From the NCBI GenBank assembly GCA_047619485.1, contig JBLHKE010000397.1, positions 1 through 7,197 of the forward strand: a stretch of 7,197 bases of DNA, written 5' to 3'. Shown here piece by piece: positions 1 to 6,472 of the stretch. The position numbers were made by a program, and so were the translations under genes. Each line of letters begins with the position of its first letter. Position 1 is the first letter of the stretch. The stretch is from JBLHKE01 sp047619485 (GTDB taxonomy: Bacteria > Verrucomicrobiota > Verrucomicrobiia > Verrucomicrobiales > DEV007). Under the pieces are notes generated by a model. The model saw nothing but the letters and a program-made list of their open reading frames with translations. It ran no database searches and was not told the DNA's origin.

Positions 1-2
1 AG

Positions 3-437
3 GATGCGAAGGTCGCCATCCAACTCCTCTACACCCGCTGGGGAAAATCTGACATCAACAGTGCCCTCGATCACGTCGAAGGGCTCGATTTCAAACTCGC
101 CGGCGCGGAAATCGGCACGGTCGTCGCGGTCCTCGCAGCCGAAGATCCGCAGCGCGCCGCAGATTGGCTGAGCGCGCCAGAAAACAAGTTCGGAGCAATC
201 CCGATCCTGAACCAACAGCTCGCGGGAACCGTTGGTAAGGAATGGGCCAGGCAGAGCCCTGACGCAGCGGTCAATTGGGCGCTCGATCTAGACGACTCGA
301 AACGAGGAGGTGCGATGGAGGGTGTTCTCGGAACGCTCGCCACCACCCATCACTACCTGCTCCCAGCTACCCTCGAGAGGTGGCAAAGTAAATTTCCCTC
401 CGAAGCTTCCCAATGGAAAAAAAGAATCTCCCCATGA
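3..437 (+). CDS. Helical DP-repeat protein, C-terminal part (5' end outside window)
   Basis: The frame is open from the window edge at base 3 and stops at TGA 435-437, giving 144 codons. Repeat cores lie near nt 39-60 (RWGKSD), 144-170 (DPQRAADWL), 255-280 (SPDAAVNWA) and about 381-415 (KFPSEASQW). The part from 3 to 347 aligns without gaps to 842-1186 of the next gene, with about 55 of 115 residues identical by eye. These two genes are therefore tandem paralogues. After LATT the match is lost: the next repeat core arrives about 15 residues early and the protein then stops, whereas its neighbour continues for some 230 residues. That could be a naturally short C-terminus or an internal deletion. 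No catalytic residues are seen. By analogy with its neighbours it is probably a membrane-anchored or secreted protein-binding scaffold, but its N-terminus is not visible. Function is unknown. Confidence 0.8.
   Translation, partial: DAKVAIQLLYTRWGKSDINSALDHVEGLDFKLAGAEIGTVVAVLAAEDPQRAADWLSAPENKFGAIPILNQQLAGTVGKEWARQSPDAAVNWALDLDDSKRGGAMEGVLGTLATTHHYLLPATLERWQSKFPSEASQWKKRISP
434..437 (+). other. ATGA stop/start overlap between the first two repeat genes
   Basis: TGA 435-437 ends the upstream repeat gene, and ATG 434-436 can start the downstream one, sharing four bases. Such overlaps commonly couple translation of adjacent genes. The sequence just upstream (GGAAAAAAAG, 415-424) is purine-rich but rather far for a standard Shine-Dalgarno site. 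The in-frame ATG at 413 leaves this assignment open. Confidence 0.5.
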
Positions 438-1888
438 TCCCGATGAAAAATTCCCAATTAGCCCTCGTCGCAGCCGCGATCAGCATTGCAATCCTCGCTT
501 TGCAGTTCTTCCAGAACTCGAAATTGCAGTCCGAAATCACGGAGCTGGAAAAGACCATCGTCGAATACCGCGACGGATCGCCACGCGGAGGTGGTCTTTC
601 AGCCCTGTCGACTGAAAGGGTCAAAGGGATTGATTCGACAAAGCTCGACGCCATGTTCACCGACGACGCAAATATCGATTTCGGCGCCGGCGATATTTCC
701 ACCAACCTCGCGCAGATCCTCGCACAACGCGATCCGATGCAACGCATGAGCGCCCTGTTCGCTTACGTCAGCCAGTTGAGTGATGCCGAACTTCCTGATG
801 CCCTTGCTCAACTCCGTCAGGACACTCCGGATTGGGATCCTGACGCTCGCGTTGCCGCGCAGCTCATGCTCACCCGTTGGGGCAAGGCTGATCCTGAAGG
901 AGCACTCGCCTACGCAGCAACACTCGGAAGGGATAAAGCTGGTCGCGATGCCACCATCATCCTCAGCGCGATTGCCGCTGACGATCCGCAACGCGCAGTG
1001 AACTGGCTCGAGGATCCCGACAACAAGCTCGTCAACCAACCATGGCTCGGCCAGTTCCTCGCCGGTTCAATCGCCAAAGAGTGGGTCCGCCAAGATCCCG
1101 AGGCAGCCCTCGAATGGGCGATGAACACGCCTGAAAACCAGCGGTCTGGTGCTTATAGCGGCGTGCTCGGCACCATCGCTGCTACCGATCCAAAACGTGC
1201 GGCGACCCTGGCGAGCAGCCTTCCCGAAGGCGACGCCCGCAATGAGATCATCGGGCAGATCGCACGCGCATGGTCTGAATCCTCTCCGGTCGAAGCCATC
1301 CAGTGGGCAAGCACGCTCGATGACAAGGAACGCAAGCGCGCCACCAATGAAGCGCTCGGCAAATGGGCGCAATCAAATCCGGAAGAAGCCGCTAGCTACG
1401 TCGATCAGTTGGCTGATGGAGATCAGATGGGAGGAATGCTCGATCGCGTCGCCAGCAACTGGGCGCGGCAAGAGCCACAGAGCGCTGCGGCATGGCTGAT
1501 GGGAAAAGCGGAGAGCGCAGACAAAGCTGACGCGATGGGAGACGTGATGTGGAACTGGACGGTCGCCGATCCCGAGGCCGCATCCACTTGGCTTCTCAAA
1601 CAGCCGGAGGGCAACAGCCGCGACGAGGGCATTGGCGCCTTGGCAAGGGTGACGTTCGACAAAGATCCCGAATCAGCCGTCACCTGGGCAGCCAACATGA
1701 GTGACGAGACCAGACGCCAGTTGTCTGTCGGTGTCGGTGTCAACGCCTGGCTCGACCGCGAACCCGTGGCGGCACAGGAGTGGTTGGATAACAACGACAC
1801 CCTCAGCCCAGAATGGGTCGGAGAAATTGTCGCTGAGCGCACCAAGCGCAAGGCGAGGGAAGCCGGTGAAGAGCTGCCAAAAAACTGA
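434..1888 (+). CDS. Membrane-anchored protein with ten ~32-residue helical DP repeats
   Basis: This is a complete gene of unknown function. The N-terminus has a hydrophobic segment at about residues 6-26 (nt 449-511), followed by a short charged, coiled-coil-like stretch (KLQSEITELEKTIVEY). This suggests a single-pass anchor with the bulk of the protein outside the cytoplasm. The body holds ten repeats of the form W-x-x-x-D-P-x-x-A-x-x-W. Their core prolines are at residues 154, 185, 222, 253, 285, 316, 348, 380, 412 and 444. The step is 31-32 residues except for one of 37. This period and the Ala/Trp/Leu pattern fit paired helices stacked as a solenoid, a fold used for protein binding. There are no cysteines or catalytic motifs. 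I chose ATG 434 because it forms an ATGA overlap with the upstream stop, which suits translational coupling. ATG 413 (7 residues longer) and ATG 443 are alternatives, and none has a clear ribosome binding site. The next gene begins 18 bases after the stop. Confidence 0.88.
   Translation: MIPMKNSQLALVAAAISIAILALQFFQNSKLQSEITELEKTIVEYRDGSPRGGGLSALSTERVKGIDSTKLDAMFTDDANIDFGAGDISTNLAQILAQRDPMQRMSALFAYVSQLSDAELPDALAQLRQDTPDWDPDARVAAQLMLTRWGKADPEGALAYAATLGRDKAGRDATIILSAIAADDPQRAVNWLEDPDNKLVNQPWLGQFLAGSIAKEWVRQDPEAALEWAMNTPENQRSGAYSGVLGTIAATDPKRAATLASSLPEGDARNEIIGQIARAWSESSPVEAIQWASTLDDKERKRATNEALGKWAQSNPEEAASYVDQLADGDQMGGMLDRVASNWARQEPQSAAAWLMGKAESADKADAMGDVMWNWTVADPEAASTWLLKQPEGNSRDEGIGALARVTFDKDPESAVTWAANMSDETRRQLSVGVGVNAWLDREPVAAQEWLDNNDTLSPEWVGEIVAERTKRKAREAGEELPKN
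878..1798 (+). repeat. Ten tandem coding repeats of about 96 bases
   Basis: This stretch encodes the ten DP-type helical repeats of the 434-1888 gene. The unit is about 93-96 bases, with one of 111 bases between the second and third prolines. The units have diverged at DNA level: protein cores such as DPEAALEWA, DPEAASTWL and DPESAVTWA are similar, but there are no near-identical DNA copies. The array is therefore old, not a recent slippage expansion. Confidence 0.75.
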
Positions 1889-1906
1889 CTAATTATTTCA
1901 AAATTT

Positions 1907-4900
1907 ATGAAACGTTTCTATCTCCCCATGATTGCAACTGCCCTCATTGTCGGTGCGGCCGTTGCTGAAAACTCTGCCGCAGCAGCCAAGATCGGTCACC
2001 CTTCACTGATGAGCCCGCACGCGTCGCCGATTGCCGTGCATGGCGCTCGCGTGTTCGTTGCCAATACTCCCGCCGATAGCGTCGATGTGATCGACACCAG
2101 ATCTCGGAAAGTCATTGAGCGTATCGATGTTGGAATCGATCCAGTAAGCATCGCGATCCGCCCAGACGGTAAGGAAATCTGGGTCGCGAACCATGTCTCG
2201 GACTCGGTCAGTGTGATCGACAATTCCCCCACCAGCCCAACCTACTTGCGCGTCATCGCGACAGTGCAGGAATTTTTGCCGATCATTGGATCCACGCGCT
2301 TCGATGAACCGGTTGGTATCGCCTTTGCCAGCAACACCAAAGCCTACGTCGCTCTATCATCTGAAAACTCGATCGCAGTAGTCGATGTCCCAACCCGCAA
2401 GGTCATCAAGCGCCTCAAGATTCCCGCGCAGGATCCGCGGGCGATCGTCGTCCGGGGCGAGCGGCTCTACGTCATTCCCTTCGAATCCAATAACAAGACA
2501 CAGCTTTCTGGCGGCTACAAGATCGACGGCGACCTTGTCACCTTCAACGCGCACGAACACTCGATCGCCAACAACAACGTCCTCTCCCTCGGACACGTGC
2601 TCGATATCATCAAGCACCCGAAGGTTCCAGACCACGACCTATTCATCTATGACACGACGAACGACCAACTCATCGAAACCGTCGATACGCTAGGCACCTT
2701 GCTCTACGGTCTCGCCGTCGATTCGAACGGTCGGGTTTTCGTTGCTCAGACCGATGCGCGCAACGACGCCAACGGGCGCTCTGGGACAAAAAAACACGGT
2801 CTCGCCGAGCTCCAGAACCGGGCATTCCTGAACCAGATCACCAAAATCGAGTTCGACGGCGATTCTGCAAAAATCCCGTCGCTCATCAATCTCGAACCAC
2901 TGCCCCCACTTCATCCCGAGCCGGACAAGGCATTCGCGACGCCATTTGCGATTCAGGTCAGCGACGATGATTCGTTCCTCATCGCCTCGGCGGCGGGATC
3001 AGACAAAATTTTCACCGTCGATACGGCCAGCGGCGAACCTCTCGGCCAGGTAAAAGTGGGTTCAGTCCCACGCGGCATCGCCTTGCAGAAGACTGACGCA
3101 TGGGTGCTGAACGTGGTCGGCAACAGCGTGTCGCTCGTTGATCTTTCAGATCCAGCAAAACTCGAGGTTACTACAACGATCCAGCTGCATGACCCGACGC
3201 ATCTGGCGTTCAAACGCGGACGCATCGCCTTCAATACGGCGGCTGCTTCGACCACTAAGACATTTTCCTGTGCAAGCTGTCATCCTGACGGGCACACCGA
3301 CCAACTGCTCTGGGTTTTGAAAACGCCACTGGTCACTGGTGGCGACCAGATCATGCCGCGCTCGACCATGCCACTGCGTGGGCTGCGCGACACCGCGCCA
3401 TTCCACTGGGACGGGATCCCCGGAGATCCATTCGGTGGCAACAACAGCGCTTCCGTCTATGCCCATGCTGATCCAAATTGCAGCGCCGACGATCCAGTCG
3501 AGGCGACCCGTCACGTCGTCGATGCAAGTCTCGCTTCGACCATGGCGATGGACGGCGACACAGGGCGGAACGACGAGGGCAAACTTGGCTCGCTGACCGC
3601 CGCCGAGCGCGACGATCTTGCGAAGTTTCTCCTAAATATTCCATTCCCACCCGCGCAAAAACGCCCTTACACCAATGTGCTCTCGAAGCGCGCCGTCGAT
3701 GGGTTCGAGCTATTCCACATCAAAGGGAACCACGAGGGGAAGCCGCGGCCGAACGTCTGCGGCAACTGCCATCGGATGCCCTTCCTCGTGAGCACGAACA
3801 CCCCCGGCACCGGCATGGACGCCCCGACCTGGCGTGGTGCCTCCGACCGATTCCTGATCTTGCCCCAGGGACGACTGAACATCATCGATTTCGATTTCTA
3901 CCGGCGCATCGCCGAACGAGGAATTCCAGAGCGTGAGATGTGGCGATTCTCGTGGCGGAGCAAACCGCGCTTCGATCCGGTCTGGGACATGGTTCTGCAG
4001 GGCAGCACCGGCTTCTCTGGAACCTTTGCCCGACAGGTCACGGTGAGCAGTTTCACTGTTGAAGAAAAACTGACCGACGACTTGCTCGGAGCGCTGGAGG
4101 CATCCGCCCGGGAAGGCGCGATCGTCCTCCAGGTTGAGGGCGTATTCCTGGATGGTGACAATGCCTCGCCGATCACCCTCCAATTCGAAGATGGCCACTA
4201 CGTTCAAACCGATCGCGATCGTTCAACCCATACCCGCGAGAAGCTGCTCACACTCGCTAGAAGAGGAAAGTTCATCGGCACTTTCACCGGACGCCACGGA
4301 GCAAACGCTGACTACGACCACCCGCAGCCGGCACTTTGGACACTTGGCCCGATTCACGAACAGCGCGGGCGTCAGGAATTTCCGATTCTCTACGGCCAGA
4401 ATAAGACAATGACCATCAGCGGTCGACATGTCCGCGATGGAGCAAGTGTGATCGTAGACGGTCGGAAAATCGAGGGGTCGGTAAAGATCGGGGACGTTGA
4501 GGAAATCGTCATCGAGCTGTCGAAGCTCCCGGCGATCGGGATGCACCTCTTACAAGTTCAGAACCCATACGGCCTGTTCAGCAACGACTTCATATTCCAC
4601 GTCACGAGAGACGAATCGACTGCAGGTAAGCTGCGGAATGAAACCAGCCCGGGCATCATGAGCGACGCGCTCATTCAGGCGATCAGGCGAGGTGATCTGG
4701 TCACGACCAAACGCCTCGTCCGGCGTGGAGCTGGGGTGAACACGCGACATCCCGAAGACGGATCGATCCCGTTGAGCGCGGCTGCCCTCTACGGCCACCT
4801 TGAAGTGACGAACTACCTGATCGGGCAGAAGGCGCGCGTGAATCACAGCAACCGAGATGGCAATACACCCCTCCACGTCGCAGCGTTTCTCTGCCGGCCG

Positions 4901-5125
4901 GAGGTCGTCAAATCGCTATTGGCAAATGGGGCATCAACCGACAAACGCAACCACCGCCGCGAGTTCCCAATCGATGTCGTCTCTGGGAAATGGACCGAAG
5001 AGCTAAGCGGATTCTACTTTGCCATCGCTGCTGGGGCCAGGTTCGAGATCGATCTAGAGGAGGTCGAGAGACTCAGGCCGCAGATAGCAAAGATTCTACG
5101 CGACCATGACGCGAAATCTGAGTAG
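1907..5125 (+). CDS. Secreted beta-propeller / di-haem cytochrome c protein with TIG-like region and ankyrin repeats
   Basis: This is a 1072-residue protein. Residues 1-20 are a signal peptide (MKRFYLPMIATALIVGAAVA, cut probable after AVA). About 35-450 is a YVTN-type beta-propeller, with blade motifs such as VFVANTPADSVDVID and IWVANHVSDSVSVID. An insertion of about 60 residues at 190-250 interrupts the blades. Two haem c attachment sites follow, CASCH at 455-459 and CGNCH at 618-622. Conserved-looking stretches between and after them (LRGLRDTAPFHWDG at 490-503, APTWRGASDRF at 639-649) resemble the di-haem peroxidase/MauG-like cytochrome superfamily. Residues about 825-900 look like an Ig/TIG strand domain (MTISGRHV to NPYGLFSNDFIFHVT). 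About 918-1045 contains ankyrin repeats (DGNTPLHVAAF at 984-994). Location should be periplasmic or outer-surface, since haem c is attached outside the cytoplasm. An electron-transfer or oxidase role is inferred; substrate and axial ligands are not determinable here. Start ATG 1907 has an AT-rich leader and no Shine-Dalgarno site. Confidence 0.9.
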   Translation: MKRFYLPMIATALIVGAAVAENSAAAAKIGHPSLMSPHASPIAVHGARVFVANTPADSVDVIDTRSRKVIERIDVGIDPVSIAIRPDGKEIWVANHVSDSVSVIDNSPTSPTYLRVIATVQEFLPIIGSTRFDEPVGIAFASNTKAYVALSSENSIAVVDVPTRKVIKRLKIPAQDPRAIVVRGERLYVIPFESNNKTQLSGGYKIDGDLVTFNAHEHSIANNNVLSLGHVLDIIKHPKVPDHDLFIYDTTNDQLIETVDTLGTLLYGLAVDSNGRVFVAQTDARNDANGRSGTKKHGLAELQNRAFLNQITKIEFDGDSAKIPSLINLEPLPPLHPEPDKAFATPFAIQVSDDDSFLIASAAGSDKIFTVDTASGEPLGQVKVGSVPRGIALQKTDAWVLNVVGNSVSLVDLSDPAKLEVTTTIQLHDPTHLAFKRGRIAFNTAAASTTKTFSCASCHPDGHTDQLLWVLKTPLVTGGDQIMPRSTMPLRGLRDTAPFHWDGIPGDPFGGNNSASVYAHADPNCSADDPVEATRHVVDASLASTMAMDGDTGRNDEGKLGSLTAAERDDLAKFLLNIPFPPAQKRPYTNVLSKRAVDGFELFHIKGNHEGKPRPNVCGNCHRMPFLVSTNTPGTGMDAPTWRGASDRFLILPQGRLNIIDFDFYRRIAERGIPEREMWRFSWRSKPRFDPVWDMVLQGSTGFSGTFARQVTVSSFTVEEKLTDDLLGALEASAREGAIVLQVEGVFLDGDNASPITLQFEDGHYVQTDRDRSTHTREKLLTLARRGKFIGTFTGRHGANADYDHPQPALWTLGPIHEQRGRQEFPILYGQNKTMTISGRHVRDGASVIVDGRKIEGSVKIGDVEEIVIELSKLPAIGMHLLQVQNPYGLFSNDFIFHVTRDESTAGKLRNETSPGIMSDALIQAIRRGDLVTTKRLVRRGAGVNTRHPEDGSIPLSAAALYGHLEVTNYLIGQKARVNHSNRDGNTPLHVAAFLCRPEVVKSLLANGASTDKRNHRREFPIDVVSGKWTEELSGFYFAIAAGARFEIDLEEVERLRPQIAKILRDHDAKSE
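3265..3279 (+). other. Haem c attachment site 1 (CASCH)
   Basis: Translation in the frame of the 1907-5125 gene gives Cys455-Ala-Ser-Cys458-His459 within FSCASCHPDGHTDQLLW. The two cysteines would form thioether bonds to haem, and His459 would be the proximal ligand. The following PDGHTDQLLW is typical of di-haem propeller cytochromes of this kind. Confidence 0.88.
3754..3768 (+). other. Haem c attachment site 2 (CGNCH)
   Basis: Cys618-Gly-Asn-Cys621-His622 lies 163 residues after the first site, a spacing of the order seen in two-domain di-haem cytochromes. Met624 follows closely, but I cannot say whether it or another residue is the distal ligand. Confidence 0.85.
4658..5041 (+). other. 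Ankyrin-repeat tail of the cytochrome-propeller protein
   Basis: Residues about 918-1045 show at least three ankyrin-like units. The first has a helix pair, ALIQAIRRGDLVTTKRLVRRGAGVN. The second is IPLSAAALYGHLEVTNYLIGQKARVN in two adjoining segments. The clearest is the third, with NTPLHVAAF and VVKSLLANGASTD. A degraded fourth unit (REFPIDVVSG) follows. Ankyrin repeats bind proteins, and here they would sit outside the cytoplasm together with the haem domains. Confidence 0.85.
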
Positions 5126-5149
5126 GATACTGGAAGTGATCGAATTCCT

Positions 5150-6250
5150 ATGAGGCAATCCTTCCTTACGCACCTCGTGTGGGCGATCATTACGATCTCA
5201 ACCTACGTGGCGAGTTCCCAATGGGCGCGACATTGGAAGGGTGAACCTCTGTCCGCTCATGAAAAATCGAGCGAACAGAGCCGGATGGCGATGCTTGATA
5301 GCGCCGAGGGAGTCCGGATCACCGCCAAGGATCATGGCTTGCCTGAAGGTGGACAGATTAGATTCGCGACCATGGATCCACTTGAAGTGGACGAGATAGA
5401 CGCCCTCGTTCGAGCCGCGGTCAACTCACGCAATCCGATCGAACGCCGCCGCGCCTTCGATCAGATTTTACAAGAGGTGCAGTCCTTAAGTTTCAGCGGG
5501 GAACAGGCAATGAACATGCGCGAATCGATGATCCAAAACGGAGCGAGTGGTGCGCAGTGGCGGCTCCTCGACTACGCCTGGGGAGCGAGCCATCCAGGGA
5601 TGGCGATTGCCTATCTCGATGAGGTTCCCAGCGAGTACCACGACGCGTTTCTCGACAACATGATACCAGGTCTTGCGAGCGAGAATCCGCAGGCGGCAAT
5701 CGATCTCTTCGAATCCTTGGAGTCGGATCTACAGGCCAAGATCAGACCACGCTTCCTCGAAGGCCTCATCGACAACGACATCGCCCTAGCCACTGACTAC
5801 CTCTACGGCTCGAGCGACCTTGAGAATCGCGACTGGCGGCCGATGGATACACTAGCACGCGAAATCGAGAAAGACCGGGGGCTCGATTCAGCCCTTGAGT
5901 GGGCGGCCGACTTGCCTGAGGGGTCGCTGCGCAACAATGCCTGGAGCGCGGCCTACGCCGTGTGGGCAGCCCAGGATCCGCATGCAGCCGTCCAATCGAT
6001 CGTCGAGTTGCCGCCGTCTACGGATCGGGACCTGGCGATCAACGGCTTCACCGCCGCTTACGCGCACGCCGACGGAGAGCGGGCAACGGTCTGGGCGGCA
6101 GAGATAACCAGCCCCGGCCTGCGTGAAGCCGCCCTAGTTCGCGCTGGCACACACTACTTCCGACAGGATCAATCCGCTGCGAGTGCCTGGTTTGCATCAA
6201 GCGGTTTGCCGCAGACCATTTTGGGCAAAATGAGCCCAAAACCTCAGTGA
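5150..6250 (+). CDS. Membrane-anchored DP-repeat protein, shorter paralogue
   Basis: This 366-residue protein belongs to the same repeat family as 434-1888. Residues about 4-22 (SFLTHLVWAIITISTYVAS) form an N-terminal anchor or uncleaved signal. About 30-130 is a charged linker and an N-terminal helical region. Seven helical units then follow, with core positions near residues 149 (SHPGMAIAYL), 180 (ENPQAAIDLF), 210, 243 (RGLDSALEWA), 277 (QDPHAAVQSI), 309 and 340 (QDQSAASAWF). The step is 31-33 residues. Several units have lost the DP, so it is more diverged than the 491-codon relative. There are no catalytic motifs; a binding or scaffold role is inferred. It starts 24 bases after the cytochrome-propeller gene, with GGAAG at 5132-5136, about 13 bases upstream and so a weak ribosome binding site. 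Its stop directly abuts the ATG of the sulfatase remnant. Confidence 0.87.
   Translation: MRQSFLTHLVWAIITISTYVASSQWARHWKGEPLSAHEKSSEQSRMAMLDSAEGVRITAKDHGLPEGGQIRFATMDPLEVDEIDALVRAAVNSRNPIERRRAFDQILQEVQSLSFSGEQAMNMRESMIQNGASGAQWRLLDYAWGASHPGMAIAYLDEVPSEYHDAFLDNMIPGLASENPQAAIDLFESLESDLQAKIRPRFLEGLIDNDIALATDYLYGSSDLENRDWRPMDTLAREIEKDRGLDSALEWAADLPEGSLRNNAWSAAYAVWAAQDPHAAVQSIVELPPSTDRDLAINGFTAAYAHADGERATVWAAEITSPGLREAALVRAGTHYFRQDQSAASAWFASSGLPQTILGKMSPKPQ
6219..6241 (+). repeat. Perfect inverted repeat at the 3' end of the third repeat gene
   Basis: TTTTGGGC (6219-6226) and GCCCAAAA (6234-6241) are exact reverse complements, separated by 7 bases, inside the last codons of the 5150-6250 gene. 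The RNA could form an 8-bp hairpin. No T-run follows on either strand outside the stem, so this is not a standard intrinsic terminator. It might stabilise or pause the transcript, or it may be chance. Confidence 0.45.
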
Positions 6251-6472
6251 ATGAGTGCGACCGCGAACATTCCTGACCGTGAGCTGGTCACCCTATTCTC
6301 GTTGTTTCTACTGCTCAGGTCTCAGCTTCCGGCCGCGGCCGCGAATCAGCAACCCAAGGCCCTGTTCCTCGCAGTCGACGATCTCAATGACCGGGTTGGC
6401 TGCCTCGGCGGACATATGCAGGCGGAGGCGCCCAACATCGACAAACTTGCGCGCGAAGAACCGAGACCATGA
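6251..6472 (+). pseudogene. Sulfatase (iduronate-2-sulfatase-like) N-terminal remnant
   Basis: The frame encodes 73 residues. Residues about 12-31 look like a signal peptide (LVTLFSLFLLLRSQLPAAAA). Residues 36-69 match the beginning of formylglycine-dependent sulfatases: KALFLAVDDLNDRVGCLGG and then APNIDKLARE. Asp43-Asp44 would be the first metal ligands. A whole enzyme has roughly 450-550 residues and carries a C-x-P/S-x-R signature some tens of residues further on; all of that is absent. The frame ends at TGA 6470-6472, exactly at the start of the next gene, and no other frame continues the sulfatase. A deletion that joined a sulfatase start to the following gene is the simplest reading. 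It cannot be an active sulfatase. If translated, it would be a short exported peptide or a leader that couples translation to the next gene. Confidence 0.72.

Noticed and set aside
426..438. 13-base direct repeat ATCTCCCCATGAT, also at 1920-1932
   Set aside because: Both copies lie near gene starts and encode LPMI, but one 13-base match somewhere in a 7 kb window is not surprising by chance.
1423..1851. 142-codon - strand open frame
   Set aside because: Mirror of the repeat-coding region; Ser/Ala/Leu-rich low-information protein with no supporting signal.
1886..1906. Possible promoter in the AT-rich 18-base gap
   Set aside because: Too short for a promoter with -35 and -10 boxes, and no such boxes are seen in the upstream coding end; it fits an operon-internal spacer.
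3478..3936. 152-codon + strand frame inside the cytochrome-propeller gene
   Set aside because: Arg-rich composition with no recognisable motif, fully inside a gene with haem motifs and domain homology; it is an out-of-frame shadow.
3710..4207. 165-codon - strand open frame
   Set aside because: Antisense to a well-supported gene, with no domain pattern; long antisense frames are expected at this GC content and codon bias.
4210..4221. Perfect 12-base palindrome CGATCGCGATCG
   Set aside because: Single copy, inside coding sequence, made of the GATC/CGATCG words common here because Asp-Pro and Ile-Asp codons are frequent.
6329..6344. GGCCGCGGCCGCG low-complexity block
   Set aside because: It simply encodes the Pro-Ala-Ala-Ala-Ala end of the sulfatase remnant's signal peptide.
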